DNA from: Ignavibacteriales bacterium
GTDB taxonomy: Bacteria > Bacteroidota > Ignavibacteria > Ignavibacteriales > Melioribacteraceae
NCBI GenBank assembly: GCA_020635275.1
Contig: JACKAA010000003.1
Coordinates: forward strand, 186,001 to 250,000
Length of the DNA stretch: 64,000 bases
Reading direction: 5' to 3'
The notes beneath the pieces were generated by a model. The model was not told the origin of the DNA and did not search any database. It worked only from the letters and a program-made list of their open reading frames with translations. Positions within the stretch are counted from its first letter, which is position 1. The number at the start of each line of letters is the position of its first letter. The translations under genes were made by a program, and so were the position numbers. Below are positions 8,767-19,900 of this stretch, in pieces.

Positions 8767-9660
8767 TTAAAAATTATATTTTAAGTTAAGTTGAGGATAA
8801 AATTCTTTATTATAACCAAGAGTTTCTTCTTCAAGCGATATATTGAAATTCATTTTTTTATTATATCTATTTGCTGACCATGCAGCTTCTAAAGCGCTTA
8901 TAAAATGGTTTGAAACTACAGTAATAACTGCCCATTTAGCAACATTATAATAATCATTGGCTTTACCGCGTTCTTTAGAATAATATTTAAATTGATCAAC
9001 TACATCGTCTCTACCATAAATAAACTCATGATTAGGATTATTAGGATCATTCCAAAAATCTTCCCAGCCAACATTAAATTGAGAATATTTTCCAATCATT
9101 TCATAATATTGCTGATCGCCGTATGGAGCTAAATGATGAGAATAATATCCTGGTATTGCATCTTCCAAATTATTTAATTCACGCCAAATAACATTTCCTT
9201 CGGCATCAAATAGTTTTTCTCTATAATCATCCGGATTTAAATTTGGAGCAATATTTGCATTTTCATTTAGATTTGCAAGAGTCCAATCAGCGTATCTATC
9301 AACACTCCAATGAGCATTTGCATAACTTTCATAAAACTCTGTTTGATCATCACCTTTGGTATTATATGTTACTGCTACAACTACAGCTCCTATTTCTACT
9401 GCTGCAAATATTCCGGCCAACAAATAATCTTCAGTATAGATTTGGCCTGCGCCCGGTAATGCAAATGACATTAAAGCTGCAATAATTGGAGTTTTTTTAT
9501 TTTGTGTTATGTTCAACTTAAATGATTTATTTGAATCACTAATTGCGGCAAAAGCAAACTGAGTGTCATTAATTAAAGAACCGGATAAGTGAATGTTCTT
9601 TTCGTTTTGTGCAGACAAATTAATTGCTATGGTTAATATGATAAAAACAAATTTTTTCAT
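8767..9660 (-). CDS. DUF5683-like exported protein
   Basis: The 297 residues begin with a signal peptide (MKKFVFIILTIAINLSAQ). A short segment with the pattern 'AALMSFALPGAGQIYTEDYL' followed by a hydrophobic helix is typical of DUF5683 proteins found in Bacteroidota and Ignavibacteria, which have no assigned biochemical role. The middle is acidic and Tyr/Asn-rich, and the C-terminus ends in beta-like sequence. It is sandwiched between the peptidase-propeller-barrel gene (9 bases) and der (1 base), so it is co-transcribed with outer-membrane genes; an envelope role is inferred. Confidence 0.7.
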   Translation of the reverse strand: MKKFVFIILTIAINLSAQNEKNIHLSGSLINDTQFAFAAISDSNKSFKLNITQNKKTPIIAALMSFALPGAGQIYTEDYLLAGIFAAVEIGAVVVAVTYNTKGDDQTEFYESYANAHWSVDRYADWTLANLNENANIAPNLNPDDYREKLFDAEGNVIWRELNNLEDAIPGYYSHHLAPYGDQQYYEMIGKYSQFNVGWEDFWNDPNNPNHEFIYGRDDVVDQFKYYSKERGKANDYYNVAKWAVITVVSNHFISALEAAWSANRYNKKMNFNISLEEETLGYNKEFYPQLNLKYNF

Positions 9661-9669
9661 TCCTAACTC

Positions 9670-12600
9670 CTAGAAACTAAAATCGAATAAAATACCGCCG
9701 TAAAAGTTCCACTCTTTGCCATAGGAAACAATTTCATCATTAACAATTTTATCAAACTTATCAAATGAATAAGATGCATTAAAAAACAGACTTGTTGGAA
9801 AAACATAAAACGAAATCATTTTTAATCTAATTTCTGCACCAGCACCTTTCTTAAATTCCTTTATAGCAGGCAATTCGCCATTCCAAGCATTTCCATAATC
9901 ACCATGAACTGAAAAATAAAGTTTATCAACATATAAATGACCAACTCTATAATCAATATTTTTAAATACCGGGAAACGATATGTAAGATTTAACCAAGCT
10001 AATTCATTACCGCTTACAGCATAAAATGGATAACCTTTCATTCCTACCAATCCGCCTAAATAAAAATCAAAAAAATCGGGAACTTGAGGCCCAAGAATTG
10101 TTCCTAATCTTAGTTTTGCCGAGAGTGTATGATCGTCAAATACTTGGTAAAAGTTTCCAAAATTTAGCTCAACTCTATGAAAATTATAATCTCTATAAAC
10201 AGGAACCAACACGCCATTTTCAACTTCATACTCACTTTCAGGATTATATTGATTCATTTCATAATTGTACTTTAATTCAATTTGCATTCCTATTGGATTG
10301 ATATCTCTATCTACATTTGGATAAACAGCATTATGAGTATATGTTAACTGAAGATTTCTACCAATAAAATAATCATCACTGCTGCTTGGATAAAGGGTTG
10401 TTGATCCTGGAAAAATAAAACTGCCTATTGCCGCTGAGTATTGACTATAAATAAACCTAAATTCTAAATCGTGTGCCGGATTAAATATTTTATGTTTTGC
10501 TGCTAAATCTACTTCAAAAAGATTATAAGTTACATCTGTATTAATTTTACTTTCATAGGTTGGAGGTTCGGTAGTATTATCAACTCCAAATAAAATATCA
10601 ACATCTGCTTTTCTGCTAATTGAATATATATCAAGAGAAAGTTCAGGTTTTAATCCAAGTGAATACAGCAGTGGAAGTTTGTTTTTATAAATAAAGGATA
10701 AAAATAAATCTCTTTCTAAACGAGTGTTTATTGAACCACCGGCAAATAGAGAGTATCTGTTTAACATATCCGAAGATGTTAAATACACACCTGGTTTAAT
10801 TTTATCAACAGCTTTATTAGAAGTATTATAATTATCAAAACGAACAAAAGGTAAAACAGTTAATCTAGTAAAAGAACCAGAATATTTTGATTTTTCATTT
10901 TCTGGTAATTCGAAATCATTAAAATTTGTGAATCTTTTAAAATCTATATCTGCGTAATCACCGTATCGTTTTACTTCATTTAATGGCGGATTTTTTGAGT
11001 ATATATATTTCTTCTCAGGATTTACATTAACAGTTTCTTCTTTACCAATTTCAAAAATTTTATAACCTGAAGAAGTATATCCCGCATAAACAATCTCACC
11101 TTTATTATTGGCTGAAGGCATAAATGCTCCGCCAAGAACATTTGTAAGCTGAGTTGTTTTTTTTGTTCCCAGATCAAACTTGTATATGTTAAATATTCCG
11201 GTTTCATCTGAACAGTAGATCAATTCATTATTTGAATTAATAAAACCGTTTCTTTCATCTTTATCAGTTTTAACAATATAATTTAGCCCTGAACCGTCAA
11301 TATTAACTTGAGCAATATCTCTACCTTGATGATAAGAATAACCAAATGTAATTGATTTATTATCTGCTGAAAATTTTGGATTATAAACTTGCTCACCTTG
11401 TGAATAAAATGTAAGACTTTTAAAATTCTTTCCATCAATATCAACTATACCAAGATTTGATGTTCCATCTTTTTGAAAAAGAAAAACTATATTTTTACCA
11501 TCAGAAGAAACATTTGGATTATTTGCTCTTAATCCAAAAGTTAATCTTGTTTCATCGTCTTCATCCAAATCATACAAATATAGATCGTGAATATTTTTCC
11601 ATTTTGGATTATCTTCACTTAGTTTTGCATATACAATTTTATTTGTGCCAGGTATAAAATTAAATGTTGATCTAACAAATGATTGCACTAATTCTGTTTC
11701 TTTACTTTCAATATTATATTTATATATTCCGGAGGTAGCAAAATAGTCACTGCTTTGATTTGAAATGAACAGAATATTTTTACCATCAGGTGAATAAATT
11801 GGATAAAAATTTCCAAATCCTTTTTCGGCAATCAACTGGCCTTCTACTAAATTCTCTTTTACTTGAGAAATTCTTTGTTCATAATCAGTCTTTAAATATT
11901 CACTCCATTCATCATAAATTTCATTTCCATCTTTTCCCAATACTTGTTTAAAAGCCGCATCAATTGTAAAGTTTGTTAAATCACCAAGTTTATGAGTAAT
12001 TTGCTGAAGTTTATCTTCACCATATTTTTGTGCAATATATCTTGTTAATGCAAAGCCTGAATTATAGACCGATTCACTACCTAAGCTGGTTTTACTAAAA
12101 ACACCCATTTCATTCCAGCTTAGCATTTTATTATCTAATGCATAAGATCGCAAAATCATATCTCTGTGAGAATCCCAATTATCGTAATTAAATTCTTCAC
12201 GCATATATTGTGCTGTACCTTCAGCAAACCATGCAGGCACATTAAAAGTAGCTACAGGATATGATGCAATAAAATTAGGGAAGCCGTATAAAATATCCGG
12301 CCGGCGTTTATCTTCATAATTTAAAAATTGCAGATAAAATGCTGGTATAGTCCTCCCCATTTTCATTGCAGCTTGAATCTGAACCATGTGCGTAAATTCA
12401 TGAGAAATTACATTACGCAGCCAATTATGGGTACCGCGTAAATCAAAGTCAAGAGCAGAAGACCAAATTTCTATTTTATTATCAAAAAAATATGTTGCGC
12501 CATTTGAATAGTCGTCAATATCTTTTATAATAAAATGAACTTCATCAGGTTCATAAGCGTAAAGACTTGTTATTGGTTCCCAAACTTCTTCAGCAATCTT

Positions 12601-12756
12601 TAAAACAGTTCTTGCTGTTCTTTCTGCTTCTTCATGAAAATGAACAATGATATTTTCACCTTTTATTGAATACCAATTGTAATCAGGATCAAAATCATCT
12701 ATCTGTGCAGAAAGATTAATAAAAGCTAATAAAAATAAGATGGTTAATTTTTTCAT
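9670..12756 (-). CDS. Metallopeptidase (HEFTH) / PD40 propeller / outer-membrane barrel fusion
   Basis: A 1028-residue exported protein with signal peptide MKKLTILFLLAFINLSAQ. Part 1 (about 25-300) is a peptidase-MA-like gluzincin domain with zinc motif H119-E120-F-T-H123 and a downstream WFAEGTAQY segment that can give the third ligand. Part 2 (about 310-610) has repeated WD40/TolB-type strands such as YSPDGKNILFIS and VSSDGKNIVFLF. Part 3 (about 640-1028) is rich in alternating aromatic strands and ends in F-D-F-S-F, as in outer-membrane surface-antigen barrels. The combination implies a cell-surface or periplasmic protease anchored in its own barrel. It sits in the porU-porV operon. Substrate is unknown. 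Confidence 0.8.
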   Translation of the reverse strand: MKKLTILFLLAFINLSAQIDDFDPDYNWYSIKGENIIVHFHEEAERTARTVLKIAEEVWEPITSLYAYEPDEVHFIIKDIDDYSNGATYFFDNKIEIWSSALDFDLRGTHNWLRNVISHEFTHMVQIQAAMKMGRTIPAFYLQFLNYEDKRRPDILYGFPNFIASYPVATFNVPAWFAEGTAQYMREEFNYDNWDSHRDMILRSYALDNKMLSWNEMGVFSKTSLGSESVYNSGFALTRYIAQKYGEDKLQQITHKLGDLTNFTIDAAFKQVLGKDGNEIYDEWSEYLKTDYEQRISQVKENLVEGQLIAEKGFGNFYPIYSPDGKNILFISNQSSDYFATSGIYKYNIESKETELVQSFVRSTFNFIPGTNKIVYAKLSEDNPKWKNIHDLYLYDLDEDDETRLTFGLRANNPNVSSDGKNIVFLFQKDGTSNLGIVDIDGKNFKSLTFYSQGEQVYNPKFSADNKSITFGYSYHQGRDIAQVNIDGSGLNYIVKTDKDERNGFINSNNELIYCSDETGIFNIYKFDLGTKKTTQLTNVLGGAFMPSANNKGEIVYAGYTSSGYKIFEIGKEETVNVNPEKKYIYSKNPPLNEVKRYGDYADIDFKRFTNFNDFELPENEKSKYSGSFTRLTVLPFVRFDNYNTSNKAVDKIKPGVYLTSSDMLNRYSLFAGGSINTRLERDLFLSFIYKNKLPLLYSLGLKPELSLDIYSISRKADVDILFGVDNTTEPPTYESKINTDVTYNLFEVDLAAKHKIFNPAHDLEFRFIYSQYSAAIGSFIFPGSTTLYPSSSDDYFIGRNLQLTYTHNAVYPNVDRDINPIGMQIELKYNYEMNQYNPESEYEVENGVLVPVYRDYNFHRVELNFGNFYQVFDDHTLSAKLRLGTILGPQVPDFFDFYLGGLVGMKGYPFYAVSGNELAWLNLTYRFPVFKNIDYRVGHLYVDKLYFSVHGDYGNAWNGELPAIKEFKKGAGAEIRLKMISFYVFPTSLFFNASYSFDKFDKIVNDEIVSYGKEWNFYGGILFDFSF

Positions 12757-12774
12757 TGAATATAGGTTGGATTA

Positions 12775-15741
12775 CTATTTGATAACTGCAATTTTAATAA
12801 TTTTACTTTCAGTTTTTCCACTGTTGGATTTTACTTCAACGTGCGCAAAATATGCACCGCTTTGAATTTCACTTACATCCCAAGATTTTTCATTATCAAT
12901 TCCTCCAATAGCACTAAACTTAAATTCATCTACAAGATCACCGGCTAAATCGAATATCTTTACTTTTACTTCAGAATCTTCACTAACGTATGTGCGGAAA
13001 TTTGTTTCAGTTCCATATACTGGATTAGGCCAATTGTAAGTTTTATTTTTAGGAAAATATGTTGATATAAAATTTTCACCGCTTGCTGAACTTACAGATG
13101 AACTATTTAAATTATTTCCGTATTTACTTCCCCATTGTATATCACCGGTTGTGTTAAAATTCCAGAAATAAGTTTCATAATTTGAAGAAGTAGCTGAAAA
13201 AATTAAATCCCCATCGCGACTTACAATTGTATTATTTTGGGGAATATCTCCTCCAATTGAAATTGGAAATCCGTTTAGTATTTTTCCATCTTTACCTGAG
13301 ACAGCGTAAATATTTCCATTATCTGTCATTGAAATAATATCTGCAAAATCATCATTATCTATATCAGCAATATTTGGCTGACCGACAAAATTTGTCATTT
13401 CATTAATTTGAGTTGGGAAATTGTCAACAATTGATCCGATAAAATTTATTACTTGAATTTGATTTCCTTCATTAAAAATAATATAGTTTTCGCCCATCTT
13501 ATTAAGGTCACCTAAAGCTATTGCATCAATGTTAGAATTACTGCTATAAATTAATTCAGCATTCTGATCACCTTTTTTATAGCTGTAAATACTATTATCC
13601 GAAGTAAGAACGCTTGCAATAAATTCATCTGCTTTATTCTTTGTTAAAATTAAATTAACTACTTCTGCTTGCAGATTTATTTCGATCCCATCAAGAAATT
13701 TAATCTTGGAATTGCTTACTGAAATAATTTCATTATTAAGTAGAGCAATTTGATTAATTGATGAATTAAACACAGATATTGTTTCTTCTAATATCGGTGA
13801 TTCATTTGAATTTAAATTGTAGCTTACTTTTTTAATTTCGCCATTTTCTAAACCCGCATAAATCATTAGCTCGTTTTCATTTAATCTGTCAATAACAATT
13901 GGCGATGTACACTTTGATCCTAATTCAATCGAATTGAAGATATTTTCATTTCCGAAGTAAATAAGATTAAGTAAACTGTCTTTTGCACCAACTACTAATT
14001 CACCATTATCATTTTCTGCCAAAGCAAATTCAACATCAGAAAAATTTGGAATAAGTAAGCTTGCCATATTTATTGTTAATCCGCTTTCAAAAACATTAAA
14101 AGATTTTAGCGGATCATTATTTGCCAATTTTAAAAAACTTCCGGGACCGCCAATATTTTCCATTCTGCTAATCAAGTTTATATTTTCTGATCCAAAACTT
14201 AAACTCAAACTCATTTCATTTGCAATATCAGAAAAGTTTGATAATGTTATTAAACTATTTGCACCATTATTGGAATTAGTATTTGGTTTTGTATCACTTC
14301 CAAATTTATTTTTATATAATTTAGAATTATTACTTGAGTACCAAAAATCAAATTCATCACCTTCTGCAATAATTATATCACCAAATATTGTTTGAAACTC
14401 TTCACCAATATCTTGAATTCCATCTGCTTCTTCTAAATCAACTCCTCTATTCTCACCAACATTTATTCTATTTTCAGATAATCCTTCGTTTATAATTTTT
14501 TCATCAATGTGCCAAACTAAAATTCCGTTACCAGGCACAGCCCAATCAAATTCATCAACATCAATAATAACACCTCTTAAAGTATCAACATAAGCATTAT
14601 TAAAATTATCTAAGTCTTCAGCAAAATTTATAATTCGTGTTTGTCCGTTAACTTTATAAGTTATTGTAGCTCCATCTTTATTAACGTCACGCGCTCTATT
14701 TTCAATAAGGTAATATTCAGTTGAGTTGATAGGGATTTTAACAATTTTATAATGATCTTGATTTAATGCATATGCTAAATGTGCAACAATATTAATATTT
14801 GGTCTGTCAAATTCAAAAACAACTGGTTCTTCCCAGCCTAAAAATATTTTTTCCCATGCAGATGGTTCCGGTGGGAAAAGGCCTGCATAAGCAAATAAAG
14901 ATTGACCGTCCATTAGTCCAAAACGACCAATTGCACTTTTGCCAGTTTCAGCATCAAACAAATCTGGTAATCCTAAATGGCTGGCAATACTTGAAACTAA
15001 CAAACCGTTTATTGATAATTCAATTAGTGCTGTTCCGCCAATACCTGATTCTTCACGGGATTCTGTTTCCGGTAAAATGACACTATTATTGATAAGTGTT
15101 CCATCATTCATTTGAAAGCCGTTAAAAGATTCACCATAAAATTGTTTGAATGTTCTTTGTCCCAAATAAATAGAAGGTAAATCTCTTGCTTCGCCAAATA
15201 AGTTTGAAGTGCTTATATCTTTTCCAACTCCTGCATGAAAAATTATAAATAAATTATACTGCGAAAAATCTTGAGTTGAATATTGACTATTTGCCAATCC
15301 CCAAACTTCTTTTGAAAAATCTGCCAAAGGTTCAAATGATTCACCGGATAATGGAGAATACTCACGCATTGGATTAGAAACAGTTAAAATATTTGGCAAT
15401 ACTGTATAAGTTATATTTACGTTATTATCAGAAACTTTTTTATAATAATTAACTGCAAATTCTAAATGACTTTCAAAATAATTAGCATCATGCGGCAGCG
15501 GATCAATTATTTCATTACCGTAGTCTTTAGAATAAATTGATTCAAAAGTTCCATCACCATAAGTCAATTCAAAATCGTCCGGCTGAAATTCAACCATTAC
15601 TGCAAGTATATTGATATCTTGTTGCGCTTGAATACTTGCTTTTGGATTTATTGAAATGTTATGAAAAGTTTTATTTAAGGTCTGAGCTGATAAACAGCTC
15701 AAACCCATTAAGAATGTTAAAACTAGATTTTTTTTAAGCAT
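12775..15741 (-). CDS. M6-family-like secreted protein with T9SS sorting domain; zinc motif lost
   Basis: The 988 residues start with a signal peptide ending in LSAQ. Residues 40-320 follow the immune-inhibitor-A/M6 peptidase pattern ('VMVEFQPDDF', 'LGLPDLFDAETG', 'SAWEKIFLGWEEP'). Where active members have HExxH just before xLGLPD, this protein reads S250-S-I-A-S254, so the catalytic Glu and both His are missing and it is probably not a zinc protease. The middle part (about 500-880) has beta-propeller/VCBS-like repeats ('NIADIDNDDFADIISM'). The end (about 900-988) is a type A T9SS sorting domain (YNWPNPVYG ... IQSGAYFAHVEV ... IIKIAVIK). It lies 3 bases after porV, which suggests it is a cargo or accessory part of the type IX system. 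Confidence 0.85.
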   Translation of the reverse strand: MLKKNLVLTFLMGLSCLSAQTLNKTFHNISINPKASIQAQQDINILAVMVEFQPDDFELTYGDGTFESIYSKDYGNEIIDPLPHDANYFESHLEFAVNYYKKVSDNNVNITYTVLPNILTVSNPMREYSPLSGESFEPLADFSKEVWGLANSQYSTQDFSQYNLFIIFHAGVGKDISTSNLFGEARDLPSIYLGQRTFKQFYGESFNGFQMNDGTLINNSVILPETESREESGIGGTALIELSINGLLVSSIASHLGLPDLFDAETGKSAIGRFGLMDGQSLFAYAGLFPPEPSAWEKIFLGWEEPVVFEFDRPNINIVAHLAYALNQDHYKIVKIPINSTEYYLIENRARDVNKDGATITYKVNGQTRIINFAEDLDNFNNAYVDTLRGVIIDVDEFDWAVPGNGILVWHIDEKIINEGLSENRINVGENRGVDLEEADGIQDIGEEFQTIFGDIIIAEGDEFDFWYSSNNSKLYKNKFGSDTKPNTNSNNGANSLITLSNFSDIANEMSLSLSFGSENINLISRMENIGGPGSFLKLANNDPLKSFNVFESGLTINMASLLIPNFSDVEFALAENDNGELVVGAKDSLLNLIYFGNENIFNSIELGSKCTSPIVIDRLNENELMIYAGLENGEIKKVSYNLNSNESPILEETISVFNSSINQIALLNNEIISVSNSKIKFLDGIEINLQAEVVNLILTKNKADEFIASVLTSDNSIYSYKKGDQNAELIYSSNSNIDAIALGDLNKMGENYIIFNEGNQIQVINFIGSIVDNFPTQINEMTNFVGQPNIADIDNDDFADIISMTDNGNIYAVSGKDGKILNGFPISIGGDIPQNNTIVSRDGDLIFSATSSNYETYFWNFNTTGDIQWGSKYGNNLNSSSVSSASGENFISTYFPKNKTYNWPNPVYGTETNFRTYVSEDSEVKVKIFDLAGDLVDEFKFSAIGGIDNEKSWDVSEIQSGAYFAHVEVKSNSGKTESKIIKIAVIK

Positions 15742-15744
15742 TTT

Positions 15745-16908
15745 TTATATTCCGCGTGGAAATCCTTTTCCTTGTGTAGGTGTTGTTGCACCCCAGCCAA
15801 TTGAAAGTGTAAACCTTAAGGTATCAGAAAGTGGATGGTTTTCACCATCTGGGAATAAGTCAGTTGTTATATAGCTAAAATCAAATCCATAAAGATCGTA
15901 TCTTATTCCTGCACCTATGGTCACAAATTTTCTATTTCCATAACTTGGATCTTCATAAAAGAAACCAGTACGTAATGCAAATTTAAAGTCATCTCCGCCG
16001 TACCAGTATTCAAGTCCCATTGAAGTTACAACATCTCTCATCTCAGTATTAAAATCATCATCAAACCAAGCAGTAAAAATAGCTTCATAAAAATCAGCTC
16101 TTTGAGACGCACTATCCGCTCTATCAACTAACAATTTGCTGAAATCTGTTGTAAAAGTTAATGAGTTGTAATCATCTTCCATTAATCTAAATGCAAATCC
16201 TAATCTAAAGTTAGTTGGAATCGGATCAGCTTGATCTTGATCAATGTAATAAATCTTAGGACCAATATTACTAAGGTTAGCGCCAATGCTTAATCTGTTG
16301 CTGAAATCACCAATTAATGGCAAATTCAAATCTCCGGGTCTCCACATACCGGCAATATCAAAACTTACACTTGTAGCAACTCCAGAACCTTGTTCGCCAG
16401 CAGTAGGTTTATCAGAAAGTCTGCTATGAATAAGTCTGAAGTTCATACCTAAACCCCAATCGGGATGCAGTTTTGTTGAATATCCTAAGGTAAGGGCAGC
16501 ATCAAAAGATCTAAACTTTCCAATAGCTTCAGGACCGCCTTCACCGGTTCTAATAAATTCACCAAAGTTCATATATGTGATACTTGCTGTTACACTTCCG
16601 CTAATTTCTTCAACGTACTGACGATAAGTCAGATAATCATAAAATAAATCGTCCAATCCAAATTGAGGCAGCCAGTTACTGTGAGTAATACTTGCTTCTG
16701 AACCAGTTAGAAAAGCAATACCGGCAGGATTCCAAAAAATTGCTGCAGAGTTATCAGCTAAACCAGCACCGGATTCACCAATACCGCCGGCTCTTGAATC
16801 GGGAGCAAGTAATAAAAATGTAACTGCAGCTTCACCTTGAGCGTAGATTTTATTATTAATAAATAATAACATCGGAGCTAATACCAACATTATTAAGATC
16901 TTTTTCAT
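15745..16908 (-). CDS. porV: PorV-family outer-membrane protein (type IX secretion)
   Basis: The 387-residue protein has a signal peptide and the PorV/PorQ (FadL-like barrel) signature 'LLLAPDSRAGGIGESGAGLADN' followed by 'AIFWNPAGIAFL'. PorV shuttles T9SS cargo from the SprA translocon to the PorU sortase at the outer membrane. An AGGAGG ribosome binding site precedes the ATG. It lies directly downstream of porU, the same pairing as in other T9SS genomes, which favours PorV over PorQ. Confidence 0.88.
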   Translation of the reverse strand: MKKILIMLVLAPMLLFINNKIYAQGEAAVTFLLLAPDSRAGGIGESGAGLADNSAAIFWNPAGIAFLTGSEASITHSNWLPQFGLDDLFYDYLTYRQYVEEISGSVTASITYMNFGEFIRTGEGGPEAIGKFRSFDAALTLGYSTKLHPDWGLGMNFRLIHSRLSDKPTAGEQGSGVATSVSFDIAGMWRPGDLNLPLIGDFSNRLSIGANLSNIGPKIYYIDQDQADPIPTNFRLGFAFRLMEDDYNSLTFTTDFSKLLVDRADSASQRADFYEAIFTAWFDDDFNTEMRDVVTSMGLEYWYGGDDFKFALRTGFFYEDPSYGNRKFVTIGAGIRYDLYGFDFSYITTDLFPDGENHPLSDTLRFTLSIGWGATTPTQGKGFPRGI

Positions 16909-16960
16909 AAATAAAATACCTCCTAAATAAAATATATTTTAAAACAAAACAAATTTAATT

Positions 16961-19900
16961 TTACCTAATAACTGCCATTTTTCCAAGGATATTCTCCTTG
17001 TAATCACTACTTGGCGTTTCAACAATTAGCTTATAAAGATAAGTCCCATTACCAATTTTATTGTTGTCTTCATCTTTACCATTCCATTCTATCTTTACAA
17101 ATTTATCTTCAATATTAAATGATTCAATTTCTTTTATAATTCTACCTGCAATAGTGTAAATTTTAATCCTAACATTAATCGGTTCGTTTAAATTATGCTG
17201 GAATGTAAAATAAGTATTTGAGCTAAATGGATTAGGATAATTATAAACTTCACGAATTATCAAATCGTTATCATCTACAACAGTAAAATAATTTTCTTGT
17301 GATGAGAAGTTATTATAAACATCCCAAGCATTAACTTTAATTTTATATTCACCCGGTTCTAAAGCTGAAAAGTTATAATTAACCTCACCTGATTTACCTC
17401 CGGAATTCAAGTCTCCAATAAAGAAATTTGTCAAGTCAATTGCATTTTGTTCATCATCATTTAGTATTGCTTCAAGTTTGTGTCCAATTCCGGTTCCGGT
17501 TGTATTTAATCCGGTTTCATCAAATAATTTTACTCTTAATTTAAAATTTGGGTTTACTAAATAAGAGCTTTGGGTTTCATCATCATATAATATTTCAATT
17601 TCCGGACCTTTGCCATCATTTGTTTTAGAAGAATCTGTTCCGCCAACTATTATATTATCTGTGTAACCAACCCCATCTATTTCATTGTTAAAAAAGTAAG
17701 CAACAATTTTGCCATTTTTATTTTCATAGGATATATCTTTCGGAACGGTAAAACTTGTTGAAAATTGACCGTTTTCAACAGATACTCTGCCTCTGAAAAT
17801 TACTCCACCTTGATCTACCATATTATAATTTATGTCATCTAAATGAATGATTTTTTCCGAATCAAATACACTTATAATACCTTCACCTTCATAATTAGAA
17901 TCATTTTTACTTATATCTTTTACTTTTCCTTCAATTTTAACTTCACTTAATGCTTTTACATTAACTGTATCATTTGAAGATTTATCATTAACAGAAGTAA
18001 TTTCAACAGGTAACTTTGGAACATTTAATCTTAAAATAGGATCGCCAAATAAATGAAATTTCATATCATTACCAAATTGTCCACCAGTTCTAAGCTGCTT
18101 TAATTTCATATATGCAGATCCCAAAGTAACTGGGTAACCTAATGAGTCAGTTTCACCAAGCAAATAACTATAAAATACATTATTTAATGCGGCATTATCA
18201 CCGGAAAAAACCGGACGTACTGCAGACATTCCGCCAATCATACCGCCATCTTCTTTTAGAATCATTTCTTCAGTTGCACTTTGAACATTTGGATCGTCAT
18301 ATTTGCCAAAATCGCATGTTGCGGCAGTCAGAAAAAATAATTCATCATTTCTTAATTGAGGAATTGAGATACTTCTATCGAAAACTATTTCATGCGCCCA
18401 TACATCGGGATTGCCATGACCTATGTAATTAAAAATTAAAGTGCCATTATTAATTGCTTCAATAATTGCAGTATTGCAATCCGGTTTTCGTCTGCCTAAA
18501 CCAGTATTTATTGTTTGATAATTTGATAAATATATTTTGTTTCTTTCAAAACTTTTCGGGATATAATCGTCAGATAGATTTTCTGATTGCCGAGTATGAG
18601 TATTTCCATCATCATCAATACGGCCATTTGTGGTTCCTGCTAAACCGTCATCTGCTAAAAGTGTAATTTTACTGCGCCAAACTCCTTTGTCAAGTTTTGT
18701 TTCATAATTGATTATTTTATCAACTACTAGTTCAGCATCTTCAAGTGAAGCTGCATTTAATCTGCCAATACCAATATCTGCTTTATTATCGTCACCAGAA
18801 ATTCTTGAATAAAAATCATCAAATGGATAAGATTCAAGTTCAAAAATAGATTCTTGAGTTTGAAAAGAGGGAACAAAATTTTGACTTTTACCTAGAATAT
18901 CAAAATAATCCCAATCTCCATCACCAAATAATAAAACATATTCAGGCTGAATTTCCCAATTATCATAAGCGTATTTTATAAAATCCCTTATTGCGGTTGG
19001 ATCAAGACTTCCACCGGAAAATTCATTATAAATCTGATTAGTATAAGCAATAAAAGAAGTAGTTTTTAGTTGCGCTTCATTTACTCTATAGTTACTTAAT
19101 CTTTCTGCTTGTTCTTTAAATTCTTTTGGTGAAATTATAATATATTGAGCTCCTTGTGCAAATCCCCTTATATTTTGATTTGTAATTTTTTCACCATTTT
19201 GCGGAGTTTTTAAGTCATTATTATGAATTGCTATATATTTTGAAACTTCATCTAAGTTTCCTGAACTTGTAAAATCAAAACCACCACCGTTCTTCTGAAC
19301 ATTAACTTTTTGAGCATTTGAAAATTCAGTTACATTATAGACTTCAAAATTACTGTCATTAAAAGCATTCGTTTCAAATTTAATTAAACCATTGACTGGG
19401 GTAGAATAAAAAACAAGTGGGATCCCATTTACTTTGGATTTTAGATTTTTCTGATATTCAATTTCTATATAATCCAAATGACCTTTATCTGAAATAGTTG
19501 AAGGAGTAAATGAAAATTTTAATGCACTTCTATTATCTGCTAAAGTACCGCTATAATTTGCCGTTCCATAAGTTAATTGACCGTATCTATAATCTTGATA
19601 TAGTGTTGGCGAACCCGGAATTGACCTTGTATAAATTCTTGTACCATTTTCATCAATAGTTAAAGAATTATTTTTTGTTGAGCCATTTACAAATTGAAAT
19701 GCATATTTAATTTCTGAACTAGATATTAATCCTTCTAAAGTATGGATATATGTTTTTGTTTGACTTGAAGTGCTATAATCATCATCAACATATAATAATC
19801 CGGAACCAATTAAGTTCTGATTATCATTATCCTGAAACTTGAATGCACGGGTTGTTGTTTGTGTAACAACCGGAGTTCCGGACGAGCTATTTTGCGAGGT

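Noticed and set aside
11022..11207. Short minus-strand open frame inside the propeller-barrel gene
   Set aside because: Alternative frame of a clear coding region.
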